Shown here: piece by piece, positions 41,001 through 52,014 of the stretch
How the letters are laid out: each line of letters opens with the position of its first letter
Numbering within the stretch: the first letter of the stretch is position 1
DNA from: Mya arenaria
Taxonomy: Eukaryota > Mollusca > Bivalvia > Myida > Myidae
DNA: 64,000 bases
NCBI RefSeq assembly: GCF_026914265.1
Contig: NC_069124.1
Coordinates: 90,734,628 to 90,798,627, forward strand
Reading direction: 5' to 3'
Translations under genes and position numbers: made by a program
Notes under the pieces: model-generated
The model's input: the letters and a program-made list of their open reading frames with translations, nothing else
Told to the model about the DNA's origin: nothing
Databases searched by the model: none

Positions 41001-43406
41001 TATTAAATGATTGGTGAATGCTATAAGGTTTACTCGATCTACTATAATTGTCTCATAAGGTAGAAATACTGTGTTTTCTGTAGTGATGAAACGATTATCG
41101 AATAAAATCGATTAATCGTCGCTGACAATGCTATGTCGGCGACAATCGATAGTGGTTGTCTAAAATCAATGTCGCTAATGTTACTTCCGGTAACTACGTA
41201 TTTTCTTGCTTTGTGGCAAAATTCGTGTAAATGTATTTTTTTTCCGGTAAATTCTCGTTGAGTTCATGTTAACAAGTGAGGTCACTCTCTTACACTAATG
41301 CGGTCATTCGGAAGTCCTCGGCTATTTTTATCGAAAACAACCTCAGATGTATATGGACGGTTTATATACTCCGTAGATCGCGTAGTAAGTTATTTAAGCA
41401 GTTATACTTAATAACTTTACTCTTGGGAATCTTAATTATGTTTGCAATTATCCACTTCACTGGCAATCAATTTAAACTTAGATCAATCAATACAAGCTAA
41501 AACATACATCCGAGGTTGTTTTCGATAAAAATGGCTGAGGAGCTCCGAATGAAATGCGGTGAATGTAAATACTTTTGCTTAAAAACTTACAAACCCTCCC
41601 AAAATTACAAATTGTTTTTAATTGTATATATATTTCATAAAACCTTCAATAACCTCTCTCTAAGGTGTAGTGGGTCTGGTCTCGTCTGCAATTACCGGGT
41701 ATCCTGGCTCGATGCATACTGTTTTTGAAACCTTTTTTTGGTATTGTTTGTAATTAACTCATTTACTTTTTTGTGAAAGTGTTATGAAATTAAGATATAC
41801 TAAAGAAATGTTCAATATAACAGGTTATTGAATATCAAGCTGGTTCACAAATGCTTAATATGCTTTTACATGGGTAAAATGATAAGATAACTTACTTGAC
41901 GCGGTATGCATCATTTAAAAATTGATGTGAAATAACAATTAAGTATGTGTTGTGTTTCAATGTATATTCGTCAAGTTATTAAAGATAAGCGAAAAGGGCT
42001 TGACTATAGCATCACCCGTGCTGATTCCAGGTTAAACCATTTAAATGATCATGATGATACTTTGTATAAACAATGTATTACTTACTAATATTATGCATTT
42101 TCAATTATTGTCTGATAGTAAATCGAAGTGCTTGGTCCGATTCGATTCGATTATCGATAGCAAATGGAGTCCGATTTTCAAATACTAGTTTTATGCACCT
42201 TTCTTTCAAATTAAACACAGTATCCTTCATAAGAACCATTGTTTTCGACATTTATTTGATAATTAATCCTTTTTGGTAGATAAAAATAATGGTATTTAAT
42301 ATGGTAAATCTTTTTTGGGAGTTATAGTGCATCTTTACTAGTTACTATTATGTGAAAATATTATGACCAAAATTCATCACAGATAAAGTTATGTCAGTTT
42401 CCATTTTGTTCAACTGAAATTGGAAGTGAAATTACCAGTGAAGTGAATTTTGCAAAGTTTCAAGGTCTTGCCATATAAGTTATGAACATGGGATCACATA
42501 ACATGGGATTTCACAGTTTCACTTCATTGTACATGGGATACCTCAATATTGTTTGCAACTTATTTTTTGGAACTTGGGTTTATGTATACCATGTGTGTTT
42601 CGGTTGGATGATGTTTACTAGGTATTACAGATATTCTGCACCTTTCAGGTCCATGTGGAAGTGCCCCGGGACCCTAGCAGACTGTTAAAGCCGACAGCCG
42701 GCCACAATGCCCGCGTTAAAGACAAAAGCTCCTCTGGTGGCCAGGTCCTGCACAATGTCATGCCTCATAGGTCAGTTGTCCACTCACACTAACAATAAGA
42801 AGCTAAGTCTGGGCCGGTTCATAAAACATCTAATTAATAACTTATTAAGTCATTTTCCTAAGTTCAATTTCTCACTGGTCATATGATATAATAACTGAAT
42901 TATGTCATAAATATTTTATTCTCATTAATTTGATGTTATATACAAAATTTGTAAAAAAAAGCTTGCATTTTTCTTGAAATTTGACTATATTTTTTTTTAA
43001 TTTCGACTAAGATAATAAAGGACTTAAAATGTTTTATGAATACCGGCCCAGGTCTTGTAATGTGGGGAAAAGTGAGTGCTAGGAGATCATCCACTTGTTG
43101 ATAGGCCGGGAGAACACCAATCAAGCTCACATAGGCTCAGACCACGGATCGAACCAGACGCTTTACTGAGAAGCCAGTGTACTTACCAGACAAACTATTA
43201 CTATTTTGTTTATAATTTTAAAACTGATCTTTAGGTTTGTTAATGTGCCCATTTGCTAACTTTTGCTTACAATAAAACTGAGTTCTGAAGTCTAACAACT
43301 TTCAAGCCTGTTTGTTGATTTTAACTACTCTTAATTTCAATGGAAGATGAGGTATTAACCATTGCTTGCTTTCAGGGCTATACCAGCGTGGCGGCAGGGA
43401 CCATGA
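20059..43406 (+). CDS. CCDC112: CCDC112 homologue, 13 exons, about 483 aa
   Basis: Exons: 20059(or 20074)-20171, 20377-20498, 20645-20734, 21043-21118, 21715-21901, 22619-22705, 22844-22993, 27955-28086, 28499-28594, 28942-29091, 29372-29467, 42649-42770, 43376-43406. All join in one frame to TGA (1452 nt from 20059). The protein is charged coiled coil with blocks I recognise from vertebrate CCDC112: LRDVKPTPEFVERLK, GGWDEYDHQTFLKFR, IQEHEEWYQ, and a C-terminus with VPRDPSRLLKPT and MPHRAIPAWRQG. The length fits the family (about 450-530 aa). CCDC112 is known as a centriolar-satellite protein linked to cilium formation. The start is uncertain: ATG at 20059 is in frame and would make 20074 internal, but TTTCAG ending at 20073 is also a good acceptor, so an upstream ATG exon is possible. 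The exon 2/3 junction could also be 20500/20647. The donor at 28595 is unusual (CAG|GTTCTC). Introns 7 and 11 are filled with minisatellites. Confidence 0.92.
21319..21664. mobile_element. MITE, copy 2, in CCDC112 intron 4
   Basis: The same family as 9258-9611: TTAAAGCTGCACTCTCACAG at the left and the complement at the right, 346 bp. It ends only 50 bp before the exon 5 acceptor (21714). A TG run occupies the remaining space and forms the acceptor's pyrimidine/TG tract. Confidence 0.9.
23338..27845. repeat. 35-bp minisatellite, ~4.5 kb, CCDC112 intron 7
   Basis: About 129 units of 35 bp, with core TATTGTATGGACATG followed by TTATCATAG or CTATCACAG and CCATTTGATGG or CCATCTGATGG. The two linked changes (TTATCATAG/CTATCACAG) and the T/C in CCAT(T/C)TG define unit types that come in runs. 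A shorter variant (ATGTTATTTGGTGGTATTGA) occurs at 23520, 23580 and 27060, so the two edges of the array share a type. Stops in all frames. Confidence 0.97.
29545..29805. repeat. 62-bp tandem repeat, about four copies, CCDC112 intron 11
   Basis: Unit starts GGCAGTCTGTGTATGGATTA and ends GCTTCAATATT; successive starts at 29610 and 29672 give 62 bp. It looks like a dimer of a ~31-bp unit: GGCAGTCTGTGTATGGATTA resembles GGCAGTTTCTGCATGGATTG of the next array. Degenerate copies continue to about 29940. Confidence 0.9.
29940..31497. repeat. 31-bp minisatellite, about 50 copies, CCDC112 intron 11
   Basis: Unit GGCAGTTTCTGCATGGATTG plus CTCCTGATATT, with alternatives CTCTTGATGTT, CTCCCCATGTTGACAG and GGGAGCTTC. 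Variants alternate in repeating order, giving higher-order repeats of several units. 31 is not a multiple of three and the minus strand lacks stops, so long minus-strand ORFs (up to 382 aa, peptide period 31) appear. These are not genes. Confidence 0.97.
31498..31660 (+). mobile_element. Truncated tRNA-derived SINE
   Basis: It begins near a B-box-like GGTTTTGATCCCGCC and continues with TTGGTTTGTGGTCACCAAGC and GTGGGTTTCCTTCGGGAACT, phrases typical of the central part of marine-invertebrate SINEs (recalled, not searched). The A box is missing; the head is replaced by the last unit of the 31-bp array. Confidence 0.6.
31661..32318. other. Spacer between the 31-bp and 32-bp arrays
   Basis: AT-rich intron sequence. 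It includes a duplicated phrase (CAGAAATGTTCCT.A.GTGG followed by CTTTTATCAAA at 31775 and 31920, about 145 bp apart), suggesting two units of an older repeat. Confidence 0.5.
32319..40545. repeat. 32-bp minisatellite, ~8.2 kb, CCDC112 intron 11
   Basis: About 257 units of 32 bp with consensus GTTGGCATATTCTGCATGGA plus CTGTGGACAGAT. Common variants: AAGTTGTCATATTC, GATGGCAGTTGCTGGATGG, TGTCAAATTCCACATGG, TGTGGGCAG and TGTGTACAG. Variants are arranged in blocks that recur kilobases apart (for example 38.5-39 kb against 36-36.7 and 37.5-38 kb). The consensus has no stop codon on either strand and 32 is not a multiple of three, so all six frames give long ORFs with a 32-residue period (355 aa on +, 337 aa on -). 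These are artefacts. Confidence 0.97.
40546..42648. other. Remainder of CCDC112 intron 11
   Basis: AT-rich. A cluster of ATCGAT/ATTAATCGT/GGCGACAATCG motifs at 41085-41180 and again at 42130-42170 hints at ends of a transposon of about 1 kb that encloses the inverted repeat at 41297-41562. No exon is needed or seen here: exon 29372-29467 joins 42649 in frame and matches the order of the vertebrate protein. Confidence 0.45.
41297..41562. mobile_element. Inverted repeat, ~57-bp arms (MITE fragment)
   Basis: The left arm (41300-41358) contains CATTCGGAAGTCCTCGGCTA and TTTTTATCGAAAACAACCTC. The right arm (41503-41562) is its complement with a few changes (GAGGTTGTTTTCGATAAAAA). A spacer of about 145 bp. 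Likely part of a DNA transposon derivative. Confidence 0.75.
43035..43205 (-). mobile_element. tRNA-derived SINE in the last CCDC112 intron
   Basis: On the minus strand an A-box-like TAGTTTGTCTGGTAAGT is followed by a good B box (GGTTCGATCCGTGG), then GTGTTCTCCCGGCCTATC and a body ending near ACCTGGGCCGGTATTCA. A standard SINE layout, antisense to CCDC112. Confidence 0.65.
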
Positions 43407-43470
43407 CAACAGGAAGTCTCTTTCACCATGTACAGCACAACATTATGTTGATTTATTTAAATATATTTAT

Positions 43471-43476
43471 AATAAA
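43471..43476 (+). terminator. Polyadenylation signal of CCDC112
   Basis: AATAAA 65 bp after the CCDC112 stop codon, followed by AT-rich then T-rich sequence. Position and form are typical of a polyA signal with a short 3' UTR. Confidence 0.6.
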
Positions 43477-43639
43477 ATGTCATAAAATTGGCATCTTTTA
43501 TGTTTTTTAACATATCCTCCAAGAAGCCCTGCATTTGCAAAACATGCATTATAAGGCAAAAAACTCGACCGACACTATTTTTTCCTCGCCGACATCCCCT
43601 GCCTTGAAAAGGCGAGGAGATAAAGTAATGGTAGGCGCG

Positions 43640-44390
43640 CTTTTGTGCATGCGTGTGTACGTCCATCCGTCCCACATTCATTTCTTTGCATCTCCTCTTT
43701 CTCATGCGATTTCTACCAAACTTTCACAGATTGATTATCATAAAGTGAAGCAGCGCATATTATTGGGCTTTCCCGAATCGACCATTTTTGAAAGAGTTAT
43801 TGCCCTTTGCTTATTTTACATTTAATATTGGTTTTACGCAACTCCTCTTACGTTTTTCATGCGATTTCTACCAAACTTTTACAGATTGATTATCATAAAG
43901 TGAAGCAGCGCATATTGTCGGGCTTTCCCGATTTGACTATTTTTGAAAGAGTTATTGCCCTTTGCTTATTTTACATTTAAAATTGGTTTCTTCGCAACTC
44001 TTCTTACGTTTTTCATGCGATTTCTACCAAACTTTCACAGATTAATGACGATATAGTGACGCAGCGCATATTGTCGGGCTTTGCGATTCAACCATTTTTG
44101 AAAGAGTTATAGCCCTTTGTTTAATTTACATTTAAAATTGGTTTCTTCGCAACTTCTCTTACGTTTTTCATGCAATTTTTACCAAACTTTCACAGATTGA
44201 TAACTATAAAGTGACGCAGCGCATATTGTCGGGCTTTTGCGATTTTGAAAGAGTTATTGCCCTTTCTTTATTTTACATTTAAAATTGGTCTCTAACGTTT
44301 ATGGCTATATAGTGATGCAGCGCATATTGTCAGGCTTTTGCAATTGGACCTTTTTTGAAAGAGCTATTGCGGCGGAGGGCGACGAACTCT
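43640..44390. repeat. ~155-bp degenerate tandem repeat, about 4.5 units
   Basis: The phrase TTTCATGCGATTTCTACCAA recurs near 43703, 43857, 44013 and 44167, each followed by TTCACAGATTGAT, a (C/G)CAGCGCATATTGTCGGGCT phrase and TTTGAAAGAGTTATTGCCCT. A last partial unit ends near 44370. The leading part (43560-43650) has a GC-richer flank. A 96-aa ORF here is repeat sequence. Confidence 0.9.
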
Positions 44391-46090
44391 GTCCGATATC
44401 TTCCAATTGGCGAACGCATGTTTTAACGGTCCAAACACGTGGTTAATCACAACATATTTTGCTGTCTTTAAAATGAAAATATTTAGGATTATAGCTCGCG
44501 GTGTTATTTATTCATGTCCAAAATAGAACTTACTTTTTTATGATTAGGCTTTGCGAATTCATGCAGGCTAACTGCCAGGTTCCAATACACATTTCATTAA
44601 TCGTTACATTATTTTTTCCGCAAATATCAATGGTTATTTATTTCGCCTTATTTAAATAAGTCCCATCAACTGAAATCCAAACAAAAACCTTCGAAAGTTA
44701 ACGACACATTTGTTGGAATGTGTCGGCTGCAGATCAAACGGTACAATTTGTGACGTCAGAGCACGAGCGGTGATAATATCAAAGGCGCGTGGCTATGGTT
44801 TGTATTTCATTCGGTTAGTCGGATACCGTATGATCCCATTTGATTGGCAGGATTTCGGCTAGGCTGGTAAGAAAATACCATACGATTGAAAAAATAATTA
44901 TCGATAATCATCGTCTGGGAATCTTATAACAATGACCGAAATGTTTGAATTCACTATAAATATGAATGAAACTTTGATTGTACAAAAATAAGATAAGTAA
45001 AATAAATCCATATCCGCGTTTACTTGTTCTATTTTTTAACCTACCTTCACTTGAAGGCCTATTTTAAGGAGCTCACATTGACAAGAAAATCGGCGATTTT
45101 CACCAAGCAAATTAACAAATTTAGTTGATAATTGACTGTTTGAGTAGAACATTATCACAGATTTGTAGAAATTGAAGTGCTGGATTTGTTCTAAAAACCG
45201 GTCGCGACTTATAAACGAGTATTGTATACAAAAAACACACCAGATTTTATGGGCACAATTGGCGGGAAAATACGGTAGTCGAAGGTAAGGAAATGATTTC
45301 AGACATTAAACAAAGCTGTTTTTCTCTGACTTTTTGTAAATAATAAAACGCTTAGATATAACATATAGATCTGATTCAACAGAAAATTGCATGATAATTT
45401 TATGTAAACTGTAAAAAAAAAAAAATCCCGACCGACCGACCCTATTTTTTTCGCCATGTTACCGGAAACACAGGTATTTTTTTTGGCCTATGTTTGTAAG
45501 AGATTTTCAGAATTGTGTTCAATGCATCGTTTTACAGTATACGTTAGTATATTAACACAGTCTGTGTGAATGAGTTTATAAAATTAACTAGAGTCGCTCA
45601 AACCCGTTTACAATTAAGACTGAGGCTGGCACACTAAAAGTAAATGTTCTCAATGTATATAACCGATGTTACTTTACAATATCAAATATTTGTGTAAAAA
45701 TTACAGTTCTTTATTTAAAACACACCAGTAGAATAAAATGAAAGGGGTTTGAGTGAGTCATTATGGCTATGCCATGAGTAGGGGACTGTTGTTCGACAAT
45801 CCACTTCTGGGAGTCAGCACTCAGGAAGTCTATACGGTTCTTGATAATAGTTTAACATGTATGGTCTTGTACTTTGTTGGGGACCTAAAGCGCATGATCT
45901 TGTATCAATAAACTGTGGAAGGAATTGGTGGATGGACTTTTTATATATATAATCTCCCCTCATATAAGGAAATATCAACATTCATACTATATAGCACTTA
46001 AATGAAAGTAAAATACAAAAATAAAGCCAACATGCTATCTATACTTAGCGGCAGGCAGCCGGGTGAGCAGCATCAAACTTACCTATGAAA
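44391..46090. other. Intergenic, nothing recognised
   Basis: The stretch 44720-44880 is less AT-rich and contains TGACGTCA and a ATACCATACGATTG / ATACCGTATGATCC pair, but no ORF or splice-bounded exon was found. Confidence 0.4.
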
Positions 46091-46094
46091 CTGA

Positions 46095-47250
46095 ATAACT
46101 TTAGTAAGGGTTGACATATCTTGACAAAACTTTGTTTTCAGGAAGAAATCATGGATGCCTTTCATGGGATTGCATTTGGGGCCCCTAGGGTCAAGGTCAC
46201 TGTTGCTAAAAATAGAAAAACCTTTGAAACTGAAAAAAACTTCAGTAAGAGGTTGACATATCGTGATTAAACTTGGTATTAAAGAAGAGTTTATGGAGAC
46301 CTTTCATGGATTGCGTTTTGGGCCCCTTGGTTCAAGGTCACTGTTACTAAAAATTGAAAATACGATTCAAACTGAATAACTTCAGTTACAGTTGACGTAT
46401 CTTGACTTAGGTTCGTATTTAGGAAGTCATAGGATTGGGTTTGGGGCCCCATGGGTCAAGGTCAAGGTCACTGTGACTAAAATAGAAAAAAAACGTTTGA
46501 AACTGAATAGCATTTGTTAGGGTCGACATATCTTGATTAAACTTGGTATAAAGGAAGAGTTTATGTATACCTTTCATGGAAAAGCGTTTTAGAACCTTGG
46601 GTCAAAGTCAAGGACTACTAAAAATAGAAGAAGAAAATACTTTTGAAACTGAATTGCTTTAGTAAGAGGTTGACATATCTTGACTTTAGTTGGTATTTAG
46701 GAAGAACTTACGAAGACCTTTCATGGGATTTCGTTTGGGGCCCCTAGGCTCACGGTCAAGGTCACTGTTACTGAAATAGAAAACAAGGTTGAAACTGATT
46801 TACCTTAGTTAGGGTTGACATATCTTGACTATAAAACCTGGTTTCGTTGCATTGTGGCGTTTATGATCGTATGTTGAATTAACCCTATTGACCTTGAGGT
46901 CAGTTGGTCAAAGGTCAAGGTCGTTGTGACTTAAGCGAAAAAAAACGTTTCCGGTCAATAACTAAAAAAACGCTTAGGCCCATGAATCTTAAATTTGTTA
47001 TGCAGGTTTGTCATGACCAGCAGATGATTTTTCCTATTGATTCTTAGGTCAGTGTGTCAAAGGTCAAGGTCATAGTGACCTTCAGCTCAAAAGATGTTGC
47101 CGATCAATAATTGGAAAAAGCTTAGGCCCAAAACCCTCAAACTTAGTAGGTTTTTCATGACGAGCAGATGAACGCTGTTGTTTTTTTAAGTCAAAGGTCA
47201 AGGTCGTTGTGATCATGAGCTGAGAAGTCATTTCCGGTCAATGTCATGGT
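46095..47250. repeat. ~145-bp degenerate tandem repeat carrying GGTCAAGGTCA
   Basis: GTTGACATATCTTGA recurs near 46107, 46251, 46391, 46520, 46668 and 46812, and a second unit type with GTCAAAGGTCAAGGTC recurs near 46910, 47055 and 47190. The period is about 130-150 bp throughout, so this is one diverged array. Most units carry TTTGGGGCCCC and a (G)GGTCAAGGTCACTGT block. Confidence 0.85.
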
Positions 47251-48666
47251 GACCTTAAGCTGTGGTTTCAGATTATTTTATGATCAGTTTTAAGTTTGTT
47301 ACTTGTACTGAGTAATTTACAATATTTTCAAAATTTTCAAAAAAGAGTCTCTAGCAATATCATGTTATAGAACATTCATCTTTCAACACTGGTTGCTGGT
47401 GTGATGACTAATGCACCATTGTGTTTAAGAATTTACAGTGTTGTGTTGTCCCCAAAACAAGGTTTTGTCATTCCACTGTTGGTGGTGTTTGGAAAGAGCG
47501 TACATGATTAATGTTAAACTATATTCTCCAGGTATATCAGTGGTGAATACAATCATAAAGTGTAACAAGTTTCCTTGAATAATGGTGGCCTTAAAGAGTT
47601 GTGTAATTAATCAAGCTGATTCAGTGGGAAATTAGGTTTTGAAGAGCAAATAATGAATTGTTCACACTAAAAAATAATAGTTTTTGAAAGAGAATGAGCT
47701 TTGCGTAAAAATCCATTAAAAAAATTTGAACTAAAATTGGGGTAAATATAAGTTTTTTGTTATAATTATTTTGTACTATTATGAATGTTTGATACAATTA
47801 AATTTCATTCTATTTGATAATTGATAATCATTTTAATTAAGATTTAAAATTTTGAATCATATTGACAGCTTATTTGCATAAATTCACATATTGATAATTG
47901 TTTTAGTCTGTTTATTTCTTGATTGATAGGACCGACTAAAACTTGGTAAGGTTCGGAGGTGGCCGGGGAAATGGGCCGTGTTTTTACCTTCCCGGTGGCC
48001 CCGCAGTGCCGGGTAAATGCGGTGGTTTTCCCTTCGCGTCAAATATAGCGGGGAATGGGCTCTACCTATGGTTCCTGATGTGCGGGGGCATTTAGCGGAG
48101 ATTTTACAATCAGTTCGTCCCCGCAGATGCTATTTTACCGGGGCTTGGCTGGACAGAAAGTCAAAGTTCCCGCTATTCCCTGGACCTAGGGGGCCGTGGT
48201 TACAATTGACTGGTGCATTACACACGCATAACATTGGATGCAACATGGATTCCGAAAAATGAACGGTGCAAAACTTCATAGTGAGTGAAAATACTTAGGA
48301 GAAACGCGATATACATTTTATTGTTTTAATCCATTGGGTTTGCTGAATGAAAGGACATGTATGAGTGTTATATACGTCAAACGATAGAAAAGGCATTTTT
48401 TCCCTATCTGAATTGTTGCTTATGTGCGTTGAAATGTATAGGGAAATTAGTAGTGCATAACCTTAAGTGACCGAAGCAGCCCGATTATTTTAACCTACAT
48501 TGTATATTTTTTCCAATACACCGCTGACGGCATTGCTTTAAATACTATCCAATAAAACTATGCGTATATGACATTCTATACTAAAATTAGATTTGAACTA
48601 AATTTAAACATAGCGCATTGCACAACAAACCGAAAGTGCGTTACCAGTATAAATACTGACGCTTGA
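47251..48666. other. Upstream region of the RBR gene with a GC-rich island
   Basis: Sequence to 47930 is plain AT-rich. 47935-48235 is strikingly GC-rich against its surroundings, with repeated GGTGGCC, CCGGGG and TCCCCGCAG phrases on both strands, and contains an 81-aa ORF without recognisable domain. It is either a repeat fragment or part of the RBR promoter; the inverted phrases (CCGGGGAAATGG / CCCGGTGGCCCCG) favour a repeat. Confidence 0.4.
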
Positions 48667-51600
48667 ATGTTTGCATTAAACATTCTTGGATCCAAACGGA
48701 AAGCAAGCAGAAACTTAAAAATGGTGTATAAAACTGGAAAATACGGAACAAACTCCGGCAACACGTTCAGAACAAGAAACATCAAGTTTAATCACAACTA
48801 TAGGTATGTACAATTTTGCCACTTAGTCTATTGCATTTACATATGTACATTTAAGCTTCTTACAATGCTGTGCGAGTGTTTTCGATAAATTACATCTTTA
48901 AAATATTATACGTAAAACAACATATGTATATCGGTAACATTTGGTATTCATAAGTTCGTTTTTGTTGTTGTAGCAATTCCGCATTCTTGATAAGGAGTCA
49001 CATCGGCGATTCACAAGACCGGGATTTCTACAAAACCGGCGCGTTTGGGGAAGGGAACGCACTTTCAGATAATGTGGCGTTTTCACTGAACAAACAACGG
49101 CGCTGGGAGCTGCCGGAGGTGCTGGAAAACCTTATCCTGAATGGCTTAGATGCTGAGGAGTATGGTGTCCAGGTTGTCACCCACCACAAGGTCAAACAAT
49201 CTGCAAATTGCGTGAGCGTTGTCGCAACTGACGGCGTTTACAATAATGGCGATATCGACAAGAACAGTAAGTTCAAGATTAAAAACAGCGGCGGATATTT
49301 TCAGCTCAATAGCGCAATTCAAGGAAAATCGTCAGTTTCAAAAAGACGACGACGAGCAAATCGACGAAGGCAATTAAGACCTAGGCCGGAAGACCCGAAC
49401 GATAACGACACACCGGGAAACGAGGAAAGATGCCAGATTAGGTATGAGGTGTTACTGCCCTGCCCAAGTACCAGTTATCTTGCATATGAAGCCAAGAAAG
49501 TAGGCATGGAAACCCGAAAGCCGTATGTTTGGACGGGGTACCAGGACTCTAATAGCAAACATCGGAGACGCGGGAATCTTAACGGCCATATCAACGAATG
49601 CATAGACATTATGAACGATGAGCTTCTGTATGATTCGGAGGAGGACTATTCAGAGAATGAAAGCGTTGAGACTGGCTATGCATCGAAAGAAAAAGACTAC
49701 ACAATGGCATTGAGTGATTTAATTGTACATGCAAAAACCGCTAATTATTTACTAAGACAAAGACGCGTCGCCTCTACAGGAAGTGAGGGAGATGAAACCG
49801 ACACGAGGTGCAATACAAAAGGCCGCATCTTTGTTGAAAACAATCATACAGAGACCGACAGTTCGCAAACTTCAACCGAAATTAAATCACAGAGAAAAGA
49901 AAGGTACGTCGAATCGTCTCCTGTTTCAATTATCCTCAGCAATGACGACACCTGCCCCGACTTCTTGAGTGATCGATTTGGAAACGCTTGCTTTGAGGCC
50001 ATGTGCTTTCCACGAAAATTTGTATTAGACATATCGGAAAGGATCCGCGGTATTAAAGAATACAATACATACCGACGAAACGATATTCGCACTACGGCAT
50101 TTCTGGTTTTTGTCCATGACGCAGACAACGAAATGAACACTGAAAAGGAATCAGTATATCAGGTACATCTGAATGCTAATTTTAAAGGTGGGTTAATAAG
50201 GTCAACGCGAATAGAAACCATATTTGACTACATGGAGACACATGTTGAAGAAGTCATTGAAAGAACTTTGTTTTACGTTGAAACACTTCCTGTTAATGCG
50301 CTCTTTGTCGATAAACCAGTACCAGACCACAGGATCTGCAAGTCTACCACAACAGTTGAACAATGCTTGAAATGGACAACACAAACGTATATACCGAATG
50401 ACAACTTTCTCATTCAATACATAAGAACAGAACAATCAAATGTGTGTGAAGAAGCAGAATCGCTGGGTTACGAGATAGTTTCCGTCTTCGATACAGCAAT
50501 GAGTGACGATTTAAAAGATGTGACATGCCAGCATGGCCGACTTTGCTCCATTTGTTTTGAAGAGCTGAGCCAAAGTAGCCGAGGCACTGCTTTGATGGCA
50601 TGTAGTCACTGGTTTTGTGACTGCTGTTGGAAAGAATACATTAACACGCAAATCAGCGAGGGCGTAGACATGATTGAGTGCCCAGAATTTGATTGTAGCC
50701 GCGAAGTTGACATTGGTTCCATGATTTCGCTCGTAAACGCAAAACAAGTTATACGGTATTCAAAACACTGCCATGACAACAAAATAGAAAAGCAAACTGT
50801 GACCTGCTGGTGCCCGAACTCTGCTTGCCGACGGGTAATAAAACTATCTACTCCCGAGGTCAAGTTTGCGGCTTGCTCGTGCGGCACGCGGTTCTGTGTT
50901 GATTGCCTAAGTTCCTCACACTGGCCGGCACCGTGTTCAAAATTCTCGGATTACACTGACCGAATGCGAAAATCTGGGGATAGTTCTCTGTTGCCCCCTG
51001 AAGCGATAAAGCCAATTACTGTAAATGGAAAGAATTGTCCAAACTGCCATCGCTTTGTAGAGAAGAACGGGGGTTGCCCATACATGTACTGCATTTGTAG
51101 AACGGCATTTTGCTGGGGATGCGGACATCTATGGTCTTCTAGATCTCATGGTTCATCCTGTTACAAAAATGGTCAAAACGACAAGCACAATACAAAAGTA
51201 TATACTGTTCAAGCAGATCAACTATCTGACAAAAAGAGGCATGGCTGGTATAAGCAAGCTCTTCAGCACCGTGTTAATCAACATCCTGCCAGAATATCAA
51301 AACTTAGTGCTGCAGTCCGAGGTCTTACAAAACAAGTTCAAACAGTTCTTGTAAAATCTGCTCAGAAAGGTGAACCGATATCTCTCGATATTGCAGACGA
51401 AGACCCGAACAATACGTTCACCACCAGTCAAAGGTTTTTAAGGAACACTGTTAGTATGTACGTTGAAATGAACAATATCGTTGAGAACACGTCCGTTTTG
51501 TTTAATTCCGACGAACTTGACTCAGTTCGCCGCCAAAAGCTTCAGAACATTTCGAGGAGACTGTCCACGTTTGTAGAGCTGATTTTCGGCCTGCTCGTGA

Positions 51601-51713
51601 GCGATGCAAAAGGATTTGCTGAAGTGAAGGAAATGGTGGAGAGACTGGTAAACATCAGATACCATTCCAGAAATGCCATCCGCTCATTAGTAAAAAATGT
51701 AAACGCTTTGTAA
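48667..51713 (+). CDS. RBR (RING-between-RING) E3 ubiquitin ligase, Ariadne-like, 958 aa
   Basis: Two exons, 48667-48803 and 48974-51713 (137+2740 nt, in frame, stop TAA). The long ORF has no ATG at its head; splicing the ATG exon (donor AG|GTATGT, acceptor TTGTAG) supplies the N-terminus. RING1 starts at Cys570 (CSICFEEL, then MACSHWFCDCC and ECPEFDC, all eight ligands present). The IBR follows (CWCPNSAC, then CSCGTRFCVDC). RING2 runs CPNC, NGGC, CICRTAFCWGC. The Cys of NGGC (about residue 747) aligns with the catalytic Cys of parkin, HOIP and ARIH1 that accepts ubiquitin from E2. The C-terminal ~180 residues are helical, like an Ariadne domain. A basic patch SKRRRRANRRRQ near residue 169 may be a nuclear signal. 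RING2 has C-x-C where Ariadne proteins have a longer spacing, as I recall for RNF216. The N-terminal 560 residues match nothing I know. The near-intronless body suggests a retrocopy-derived, expanded invertebrate subfamily. Confidence 0.88.
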
Positions 51714-52014
51714 ATTTGATGTGAAAACAATGACCATTTTTCATTTTTACATGGGTATAAAAATTGTGATAATTAAGTGTATGAAGGAATTTCTGATATA
51801 AAATGTGTTGACTTTTTAGTGGGAGACGAAGTACTTTCTAGATTGATTTACGACATGAATTTAAAGTGCACGTTGTCTATACGTATATGTATAGATATTT
51901 CTTCAACCCCCAAACGTGTTTTTAGTCTCTCATGTCTGCCAATTATCGAAAACCCAACATAAGTACATTATTTATTTTCGCCATATTAATTATTTCAATT
52001 TGATTTAACAGGAT

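Noticed and set aside
48017..48262. 81-aa ORF in a GC-rich island
   Set aside because: No start context, splice borders or recognisable domain; repeated CCGGGG/CCCCG phrases indicate a repeat fragment.
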